Made by a program: the position numbers and the translations under genes
In this document: positions 1-5,000 of the stretch, piece by piece
Numbering within the stretch: the stretch's first letter is position 1
Layout of the letters: every line of letters begins with the position of its first letter
The notes under the pieces: generated by a model
What the model saw: the letters and a program-made list of their open reading frames with translations, nothing else
Database searches by the model: none
What the model was told of the DNA's origin: nothing
Origin: Bacteroidota bacterium
GTDB lineage: Bacteria; Bacteroidota; Bacteroidia; Flavobacteriales; Flavobacteriaceae
Direction of reading: 5' to 3'
Assembly (NCBI GenBank): GCA_024280815.1
Contig: JAJRPL010000430.1
Coordinates: 1-5,216 of the forward strand
Length of the DNA stretch: 5,216 nucleotides

Positions 1-1
1 T

Positions 2-259
2 GGTTTGTTAATGGAACTAAGTAAGCTCTATTTTGAAAAATTAGGTGAAGAAAATGAAGAGAAAATTGAAAATAATAAAAACGAGCGAATTGAAAAAGAA
101 GTCTATCAATGTACAGAATGCTTAACAGTTTATGATGCTGAGTTAGGAGATACTGAGTTCAATATTGATCCTGGCACTTCTTTTAAAGAGGTTCCTTCTC
201 AATATAAATGTTCAGTTTGTGAGGCTTCTAAAGACATGTTTGAGTTGGTGAAAATTTAA
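2..259 (+). CDS. Rubredoxin-domain protein, C-terminal part (5' end cut by window)
   Basis: The reading frame is open to the left edge of the window, so this is probably the tail of a longer protein. A TTG at 5 and an ATG at 11 are the only start candidates visible and neither is convincing. Numbering from the TTG at 5, residues 14-32 form a highly charged Glu/Lys/Asn linker and residues 34-80 form a rubredoxin fold. That fold has two CxxC knuckles, C36/C39 and C69/C72, with 29 residues between them as in classical rubredoxins, plus the family's VYD and DPGTSF motifs. Four cysteines would bind one iron for one-electron transfer. The knuckles are degenerate: Leu replaces the usual Gly after C39, and the usual CPxCG reads CSVCE. 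The linker suggests fusion to an upstream redox domain, perhaps an FAD-dependent oxidoreductase, but that part is not visible. A NifX-like gene follows 66 bp downstream on the same strand. Confidence 0.85.
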   Translation, partial: GLLMELSKLYFEKLGEENEEKIENNKNERIEKEVYQCTECLTVYDAELGDTEFNIDPGTSFKEVPSQYKCSVCEASKDMFELVKI

Positions 260-285
260 AGTGATCTTTGTTACAAGTGAGATTT

Positions 286-304
286 TAAAATTATAGTAAT
301 TTTA
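286..304. repeat. Perfect AT-rich inverted repeat in the leader of the NifX-like gene
   Basis: The arms TAAAATTA (286-293) and TAATTTTA (297-304) are exact reverse complements around a 3-nt spacer. The repeat lies 21 bp before the ATG of the NifX-like gene. Its right arm also matches 7 of 8 positions of the Bacteroidota -7 element TAnnTTTG, so a protein bound here could block a promoter. No TTG sits 19 nt upstream of that arm, so a promoter here is not well supported. The 3-nt loop and the lack of GC pairs make an RNA terminator unlikely. The palindrome is seen directly; an operator role is inference. Confidence 0.4.
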
Positions 305-325
305 CGATCTTAAAACTAAAAAAAT

Positions 326-706
326 ATGTCACTAAAAGTTGCTATTACAGCTCAAAATAGAAAAACCATTTCAAGTCATGCAGGTGCTTGTCGTAATTAT
401 CACATTTATACTATTGATGAAAATGGTAATTATGAAAAAGAGTTAATAGAATTAGCAAAAAATGAATCGTTAAAGTTCACTTTTCATGAAGACACATCTG
501 AAAACCCTAAAAATTATATTTTTGATATGGACATCTTGTTAACTCAAGGTATTGGTCAAGGAGGAGTTGCTAAATTAGCTAGCCATGAAGTGACAGCCCT
601 TGTTATTAAAGAAACAGATCCTGATACAGCTATTCAAAAATTTATTGACAAAACTTTGGTGTTTTTTGAACCAGAGAATCACCATCACAAAAGACATAAT
701 CATTAA
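326..706 (+). CDS. NifX/NifB-family (dinitrogenase Fe-Mo cofactor biosynthesis-like) metal-cluster-binding protein
   Basis: This 126-residue protein fits the small Nitro_FeMo-Co fold, known from NifX, NafY and the C-terminus of NifB. It opens with a beta strand (KVAITAQN, 4-11), then the family's HAG-x2-R motif (H18, A19, G20, R23) and a second strand (YHIYTI). It continues with an FHED segment (H54), a glycine-rich DILLTQGIGQGG turn (about 69-80) and an ETDP-x-TA motif (96-101). It ends in a histidine-rich tail (H119-121, H124, H126) suited to metal binding. Stand-alone relatives occur widely in bacteria that do not fix nitrogen, and no nif gene is visible here, so a nitrogenase role is not implied; iron-sulfur or molybdenum cluster handling or sensing is possible. 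The single cysteine is C22. The ATG has an A-rich leader and no Shine-Dalgarno sequence. It follows a rubredoxin gene and converges on a siroheme gene. Confidence 0.85.
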   Translation: MSLKVAITAQNRKTISSHAGACRNYHIYTIDENGNYEKELIELAKNESLKFTFHEDTSENPKNYIFDMDILLTQGIGQGGVAKLASHEVTALVIKETDPDTAIQKFIDKTLVFFEPENHHHKRHNH

Positions 707-776
707 TTTTTGAATAGGAAATTTTTAAGTTGATAACTATATATGTCAGGTTTTTTTACTATGAATGAAACTATGA
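707..776. other. Convergent intergenic gap without a clear terminator
   Basis: The 70 bp lie between the stop of the NifX-like gene and the stop of the precorrin-2 dehydrogenase gene, where transcription from both sides meets. I looked for a bidirectional hairpin and found only a 4-bp stem (728-731 with 735-738). A run of seven T (751-757) has no GC stem before it. The 7-mer ACTATGA occurs twice (758-764 and 770-776). Termination may depend on Rho or on weak structure. Confidence 0.5.
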
Positions 777-1364
777 CTATAATTTACTTTTTTCATCAAT
801 CATACCCTTAGTCAATTCATTTAATTTTTTTACTTTTTCATTAAAATCACCTTTTAATGTTTGCCTAAAAGCATTTAGATTTTCAGACAATTCATTAATG
901 TCATCAGGAATAACCTCTTCAAAAAATTGGCGTAAACGTTTTGCTAGTGTGGGTGATTTTCCGTTAGTAGAAATTGCTAATTTTACATTGCCTTTGGTAA
1001 CAATGCCTCCCATGTAAAAATCACAGTACGGTGGATTATCAGCCACATTTACCAAAATATTTCGAACCTTGCAATCGCTATAAATTTGAAGATTTACATC
1101 TTGATTATCGGTTGCTGCAATAACAATGTGCTTATCTGTTAAAAAAGTAGCATCGTAAGTTTTTTTTACAATTTTAACTTTATGTTTTTCTGCCAATATA
1201 TGTATTTCAGAAATAAAACTTTTGGCGATAATTGTTACGTTTGCATTTGGGCTAGATTTTAGTAAAAAGGTCAGCTTTTCTATAGCTACATTTCCACCGC
1301 CAACAATCAAAACTTGAAGCTCAGCTACTTTTAAGAAAATAGGGTATAGTTCGTTTGTATTCAA
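777..1364 (-). CDS. sirC: Precorrin-2 dehydrogenase / sirohydrochlorin ferrochelatase (CysG N-terminal domain type, Met8p-like)
   Basis: This cytoplasmic enzyme family oxidises precorrin-2 to sirohydrochlorin with NAD+, and some members also insert iron to give siroheme, the cofactor of assimilatory sulfite and nitrite reductases. Residues 6-12 (LYPIFLK) are the usual N-terminal signature. GGGNVA at 22-27 is the Rossmann nucleotide-binding turn, and AATD (83-86) closes the NAD fold. D109 in NVAD aligns with the catalytic Asp104 of CysG. ISTNGKSPTLAKRLR (131-145) is the conserved dimerisation and active-site segment. At 195 residues it is a complete single-domain protein without the CysG methyltransferase half. 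Whether it is bifunctional cannot be read from sequence. The start is TTG: the frame runs up to a TGA at 1413-1415 without any ATG, and the next in-frame Met is residue 118, inside the fold. It lies 59 bp after aroA and is probably co-transcribed with it. The symbol is used loosely; cysG is a common alternative. Confidence 0.9.
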   Translation of the reverse strand: MNTNELYPIFLKVAELQVLIVGGGNVAIEKLTFLLKSSPNANVTIIAKSFISEIHILAEKHKVKIVKKTYDATFLTDKHIVIAATDNQDVNLQIYSDCKVRNILVNVADNPPYCDFYMGGIVTKGNVKLAISTNGKSPTLAKRLRQFFEEVIPDDINELSENLNAFRQTLKGDFNEKVKKLNELTKGMIDEKSKL

Positions 1365-1423
1365 AATAGTTAGATATATAAAGTTTTGTAAAAATAGAAA
1401 GAAAAAAATAGATCAGTTTAATT

Positions 1424-2632
1424 TTAAACACAAGAATCTAAATCTTCCCAAAAATTGACATAAGATTTTGTAACTACGTCAGCATTTTCAATAGTTAATG
1501 GAGTTTTTAAGGCTAATGGTGCAAATGCCATGGCCATTCTGTGGTCGTTATAAGTTTTAATTCTACAGTTGTTGTGCAGAATAGAAGAAGGTTTTAAGTG
1601 AAGACTTTTATCGGTAATGTTTATTTGAGCTCCAAATTTTTGCAGTTCGTTTTGTAGAGCAACCAGTCGGTCAGTTTCTTTTATTTTTAGGGTGTGTAAT
1701 CCTGTTAGGTCGCAAGAAATGCCTAACCCGAAACAAGTTACAACAATGGTTTGTGCAATATCAGGAGCGTTTATTAGGTCTAAAGTTTTGAGAGCTGGTT
1801 TTTTATCTGTTTTAGTTAGCGTAATTGAATTCGGATTAAACTGAGTCTCAACTCCAAAATTTTGATAAATTTCAGCCAAACAGCTATCTCCTTGTAGGCT
1901 TTTTTTATGGTATGAAGCTAATGTTATTTTTTTACCAACAGGACTTAAAGCGACTAAGCTATAAAAATACGAAGCAGAACTCCAATCAGATTCAACAGTG
2001 ATTGTTTTGTTTGTAATTGAAGATTGTGGTGAGATGATAATTGTATTTCCTTTCCATGAAGTTGAAATTCCTAGTTGATGTAATAAATCTAAGGTCATTT
2101 CTAAATAAGGTCTCGAAGTGATTTCTTCAAGCAATTCAATTTCTAATCCGTTTTCTAAATTTGGGGCAATCAATACCAAAGCAGAAATGTATTGACTACT
2201 AACATTACCATGAATTGATACTTTATTTTTGGTAATTTTAGTTCCTTTTATTTTAAGAGGTGGATACCCTTCTTTAGCTACATATTCGATATTAGCACCA
2301 AGCATCCGTAAAGCTTCTACTAAAATTTTTATAGGCCTATCTTGCATGCGTTCAGAGCCGGTAAGTGTGGTTTCTCTCCCTTCTTTTACTGCAAAATAAG
2401 CTGTTAAAAAACGCATAGCTGTGCCAGCATGGCCAATATCAATTATTTTTTTATCAGATTTTAAGGCGTGAATTAAATGTACAGAATCGTCAGAATCAGA
2501 TACATTTTCTAATTTTAAATTCGGATAAAGCTGTTGTAAAATCAACAATCTGTTCGATTCACTTTTTGAGCCTGAAACTTCTATATTAGAGTTAATTATT
2601 TGTTTGTCAGTATAGTCTAAGAATAAATCCAT
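1424..2632 (-). CDS. aroA: 3-phosphoshikimate 1-carboxyvinyltransferase (EPSP synthase)
   Basis: EPSP synthase transfers the enolpyruvyl group of PEP to shikimate-3-phosphate, the sixth step towards chorismate and the aromatic amino acids. Nearly all landmarks of the two-domain fold are present. These are SGSKSESNR (20-28; K23 and R28), AGTAMR (69-74), DRP with R99 (the E. coli Arg124 position), SSQ (145-147), SRPY (173-176), SDWSSASYF (215-223), the catalytic D291 in APD, KETDR (318-322; E319 and R322), NDHRMAM (362-368; R365) and K389 near the C-terminus. At 402 residues it is somewhat shorter than the 427-residue E. coli enzyme. The Asn94 and Pro101 positions of E. coli are His68 and Phe75 here. 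Such variation around AGTAMR appears to be common in Bacteroidota, so I do not read it as evidence of herbicide resistance. The ATG at 2632 sits 33 bp from a strong promoter match, and the siroheme gene follows downstream. Confidence 0.97.
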   Translation of the reverse strand: MDLFLDYTDKQIINSNIEVSGSKSESNRLLILQQLYPNLKLENVSDSDDSVHLIHALKSDKKIIDIGHAGTAMRFLTAYFAVKEGRETTLTGSERMQDRPIKILVEALRMLGANIEYVAKEGYPPLKIKGTKITKNKVSIHGNVSSQYISALVLIAPNLENGLEIELLEEITSRPYLEMTLDLLHQLGISTSWKGNTIIISPQSSITNKTITVESDWSSASYFYSLVALSPVGKKITLASYHKKSLQGDSCLAEIYQNFGVETQFNPNSITLTKTDKKPALKTLDLINAPDIAQTIVVTCFGLGISCDLTGLHTLKIKETDRLVALQNELQKFGAQINITDKSLHLKPSSILHNNCRIKTYNDHRMAMAFAPLALKTPLTIENADVVTKSYVNFWEDLDSCV

Positions 2633-2665
2633 TTAATTAAGCTCTGGTTTTGATTTGATGAAGTA

Positions 2666-2696
2666 CAAAGATAATACGTAAAAATAGGACAGCAAA
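2666..2696 (-). promoter_or_regulatory. Bacteroidota-type promoter for aroA
   Basis: Read on the - strand, TTTG (2696 to 2693) is followed after exactly 19 nt by TATCTTTG (2673 to 2666). This is a full match to the -33 TTG and -7 TAnnTTTG elements bound by the Bacteroidota primary sigma factor. The -7 element ends 33 bp before the aroA ATG, leaving a short 5' leader. It should drive aroA and, by read-through of the 59 bp gap, the precorrin-2 dehydrogenase gene. The start site is inferred from motif position only. Confidence 0.8.
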
Positions 2697-2768
2697 TTTT
2701 ATAAGAAGGATTATCTGAAAAACACTAAAACAAAACACATTAGAGAAGTAATTTAAAGAATTTTTTAT

Positions 2769-2776
2769 TATTTTTG
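2769..2776 (+). promoter_or_regulatory. Bacteroidota -7 promoter element for tig
   Basis: TATTTTTG matches TAnnTTTG exactly and is followed by CACCCGC, a context I associate with flavobacterial promoters. Its last base is 32 bp before the tig ATG. The upstream half is weak: there is no TTG at the expected 19-nt spacing (2747-2749 reads AGT), so another factor or the AT-rich upstream DNA may help. It lies in the same 176 bp divergent region as the aroA promoter. Confidence 0.65.
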
Positions 2777-2808
2777 CACCCGCAAAAGTTTTAACTAAAG
2801 AAATTGAA

Positions 2809-4131
2809 ATGAATATTACTAAAGAAAATATTGATGCTTTAAATGCTGTTGTAAAAATTGATATTGTTCAAGAAGATTATCAAGATAAGGTAGCTGAAAT
2901 TTTAAAAGACTATCGTAAAAAAGCAAACATACCAGGGTTTAGAAAAGGACATGTGCCTATGGGCTTGGTAAAAAAGCAATATGAAAAACCAGTGTTGATT
3001 GATGAAGTAAATAAACTATTGCAAGAATCTTTAAGTAAATTTTTAGTTGAAGAAAAGCTAGATATTTTGGGGAATCCAATACCAAAAGCTCAAGAAAATT
3101 TTTCTTGGGATGCTGAAAATTTTTCTTTTGAATTTGAAGTGGGCTTGGTACCTGAGTTTGAAGTGAATTTACAACCTAAAAAAGCAATTGTACATTATCA
3201 GATTGAAGCTGATAAAAAAATGATAGATGATCAGATTGTAAACATTCAAGAGCGTTATGGAAAGATTATTTCTCAAAAAATAATTTCTAAAAACTCAAAT
3301 GTTACGGGTACTTTTGTAAATGAAGAAAAAGAAATTGAAAAAAAATCTACTTTTAAATTAGAAAAAATTAAAGGGAAATCTAATCTAAAATTATTCGTAG
3401 GAGCTAAAGTAGGCGATGTTATTGCATTGAAAACTAAAGGATTATTCACTGATGATCATTTGTTGCAAAATCATTTAGGGGTTTCTCATGATGACGCTCA
3501 TGGGTTAGATGTTGAAGTGAAGTTTACCGTTGAAGAAATTTCTGAAACTGAACCAGCTGAACTAAATCAAGAGTTATATGACAAGCTTTTTGGTAAAGAT
3601 GCAGTATCTAATGAAAAAGAGTTTAGAAAGCGTTTAAAAGAAGATGCTGAAAATCAATTCGTACAACAATCTGATCAGCAATTGTTAAATGCTGTAACTG
3701 AGAGTTTAATTGATAATACTAAGTTCGATTTACCAGCCGAATTTTTACAAAAGTGGATAGCTGTTGCCGGAGAAAAAGAATTGACTGAAGAGGAGGCCGC
3801 TGAAGAGTATAATAGATCAGAAAAAGGATTACGTTATCAACTAATTGAAGGTAAAATTAGTAAGGATAATAATTTACAAGTGACTTTTGAAGAGTTGAAA
3901 GAATTTGCCAAAGGTTTTATTAAAAGCCAAATGGCTCAATATGGTAATACAAATCCTGAAGAGAAAGAATTAGATGAGATTGCAGATAGAATTTTAGGTA
4001 ATCAAGATGAAGTTAAACGTTTATCAGAGCAGTTGATGAGTCAAAAATTATTGAATTTCTTTAAAGAAAATGTAAAATTAAAAGTTAAAAAAGTTTCTTT
4101 TGATGACTTTGTAAATGAAGTCTATAAGTAA
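2809..4131 (+). CDS. tig: Trigger factor, ribosome-associated chaperone
   Basis: Trigger factor docks beside the ribosomal exit tunnel and shields nascent chains. The N-terminal ribosome-binding domain (about 1-115) carries the signature IPGFRKGHVP, with F44-R45-K46 at exactly the E. coli positions that contact ribosomal protein uL23. The middle region (about 160-245) sits where the FKBP-type PPIase domain lies. It lacks a recognisable active site: the family's IPGFE segment reads LKLFVGAKVGD here, so prolyl isomerase activity is doubtful. The C-terminal region (about 247-440) is charged and helix-rich, as expected of the cradle-forming chaperone domain. The length of 440 residues is close to the 432 of E. 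coli. The ATG follows an A-rich leader and an exact -7 element. The gene is followed by a strong terminator and then by clpP and clpX, the classical neighbours. Confidence 0.95.
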   Translation: MNITKENIDALNAVVKIDIVQEDYQDKVAEILKDYRKKANIPGFRKGHVPMGLVKKQYEKPVLIDEVNKLLQESLSKFLVEEKLDILGNPIPKAQENFSWDAENFSFEFEVGLVPEFEVNLQPKKAIVHYQIEADKKMIDDQIVNIQERYGKIISQKIISKNSNVTGTFVNEEKEIEKKSTFKLEKIKGKSNLKLFVGAKVGDVIALKTKGLFTDDHLLQNHLGVSHDDAHGLDVEVKFTVEEISETEPAELNQELYDKLFGKDAVSNEKEFRKRLKEDAENQFVQQSDQQLLNAVTESLIDNTKFDLPAEFLQKWIAVAGEKELTEEEAAEEYNRSEKGLRYQLIEGKISKDNNLQVTFEELKEFAKGFIKSQMAQYGNTNPEEKELDEIADRILGNQDEVKRLSEQLMSQKLLNFFKENVKLKVKKVSFDDFVNEVYK

Positions 4132-4151
4132 CTTATCATAGAATTAAATTC

Positions 4152-4184
4152 AAAACCGCCTCATTTTCTTATGGCGGTTTTTTT
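4152..4184 (+). terminator. Rho-independent terminator after tig
   Basis: AAAACCGCC (4152-4160) pairs perfectly with GGCGGTTTT (4173-4181) over 9 bp around a 12-nt loop. A run of seven T (4178-4184) begins inside the second arm. It starts 20 bp past the tig stop codon. The five GC pairs stand out against the AT-rich surroundings. It should uncouple tig from clpP-clpX. Because the left arm starts with four A, the reverse direction has a short T run and some bidirectional function is possible, though no - strand gene ends here. Confidence 0.93.
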
Positions 4185-4203
4185 GTGAAAGACAGTTATT
4201 AAT

Positions 4204-4219
4204 ATTGAAAAAATTCAAT
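4204..4219. repeat. Short perfect inverted repeat upstream of clpP
   Basis: ATTGAA (4204-4209) and TTCAAT (4214-4219) are exact reverse complements separated by AAAA. The repeat lies about 55 bp before the clpP ATG and just upstream of the weak -7-like element. It does not match the CIRCE heat-shock operator. A regulator site is possible, but a 6-bp palindrome in AT-rich DNA can arise by chance. Confidence 0.3.
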
Positions 4220-4237
4220 CTTATTATAATTAGTTAG

Positions 4238-4245
4238 TATATTTA
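4238..4245 (+). promoter_or_regulatory. Possible -7 element for clpP
   Basis: TATATTTA matches TAnnTTTG at all but the last base and ends 28 bp before the clpP ATG. No TTG lies 17-23 nt upstream; the nearest near-match is TTC at 4214-4216. Because a strong terminator separates tig from clpP, some promoter must lie in 4185-4273, and this is the best candidate I can see. Confidence 0.4.
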
Positions 4246-4273
4246 CCGTCTTATAATAAATAAAATACAAACA

Positions 4274-4951
4274 ATGAATTACGGAGAAGAATTTAAAAAA
4301 TACGCTATAAAAGACCAAGGAATTAACAGTATGTACTATGATAAAATGGTGAGTGCTATGTATCCTGTAGGTTTAACCCCAAATATTATTGAAGAACGTA
4401 AAATGAATGTTGCCATTTTTGATGTGTTTTCACGTTTAATGATGGATCGGATTATTTTTTTAGGAACAGGTATTGATGATTATGTTGCGAATATTATTCA
4501 AGCTCAATTGCTATTTTTAGAAAGTGTAGATGCTTCAAAAGACATATCAATTTATATCAATTCTCCTGGTGGAGGTGTGTATGCAGGTTTAGGTATTTAT
4601 GATACTATGCAATTTATAAAACCAGATGTAGCAACAATATGTACAGGTATGGCAGCGTCAATGGGTGCAGTATTGATGTGTGCAGGTACTAAAGGAAAAC
4701 GTTCTGCATTACCACATTCTCGTATTATGATTCACCAACCATTAGGTGGTGCTCAAGGTCAAGCGTCTGATATTGAAATTACAGCTCGTGAAATTTTAAA
4801 ATTAAAAGATGAGTTGTATCAAATTATATCAAAACACTCAGGTCAAACCATGGAAAAAGTTCATCATGACTCTGATAGAGATTATTGGATGAAAGCTGAT
4901 GAAGCTAAGAAATATGGAATGATAGATGAGGTTTTGATTAGAAATTCATAA
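4274..4951 (+). CDS. clpP: ATP-dependent Clp protease proteolytic subunit
   Basis: ClpP assembles into a two-ring tetradecamer that degrades proteins fed in by ClpX or another Clp ATPase in the cytoplasm. The serine-protease triad is complete: S129 in GMAASMG, H154 in MIHQPLGG and D203 in SDRDYW. The spacings of 25 and 49 residues match E. coli S111/H136/D185. NSPGGGVYAG (96-105) is the oxyanion-hole segment, and IYDTMQFIKPDV (108-119) is strongly conserved. Relative to E. coli the N-terminus is about 18 residues longer (catalytic Ser at 129 instead of 111), which suggests a longer propeptide or alternative axial-loop leader. Internal Met codons at 20, 25 and 29 are possible alternative starts, but the first ATG has the A-rich leader usual in this group. 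The gene ends in tandem stops (TAA TAA), and clpX starts 49 bp later. Confidence 0.97.
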   Translation: MNYGEEFKKYAIKDQGINSMYYDKMVSAMYPVGLTPNIIEERKMNVAIFDVFSRLMMDRIIFLGTGIDDYVANIIQAQLLFLESVDASKDISIYINSPGGGVYAGLGIYDTMQFIKPDVATICTGMAASMGAVLMCAGTKGKRSALPHSRIMIHQPLGGAQGQASDIEITAREILKLKDELYQIISKHSGQTMEKVHHDSDRDYWMKADEAKKYGMIDEVLIRNS

Positions 4952-5000
4952 TAAAATTTAAGATTTACAGTTTTAGTATTCAACCCTTACAGAAAAGAGT

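Noticed and set aside
263..270. GATCTTTG just after the rubredoxin stop, considered as a -7 element for the NifX-like gene.
   Set aside because: The first T of TAnnTTTG is missing, no TTG lies about 19 nt upstream, and it is too close to the end of the upstream gene to be convincing.
326..706. Reading the NifX-like protein as evidence for nitrogen fixation.
   Set aside because: No nif genes are present, and stand-alone members of this family are common in bacteria that do not fix nitrogen.
749..776. T run (751-757) and duplicated ACTATGA (758-764, 770-776) in the convergent gap, considered as a terminator or protein-binding repeat.
   Set aside because: No GC stem precedes the T run, and a 7-mer repeated once in AT-rich DNA is expected by chance.
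2794..2827. 10-mer ACTAAAGAAA occurring twice, 24 bp apart, across the tig start codon.
   Set aside because: Low-complexity A-rich sequence; the second copy encodes ordinary N-terminal residues (TKE). No further copies are seen.
2957..3152. TGGGCTTGGTA occurring twice within tig.
   Set aside because: Both copies encode GLV in unrelated conserved contexts of the N-terminal domain; there is no sign of a duplication around them.
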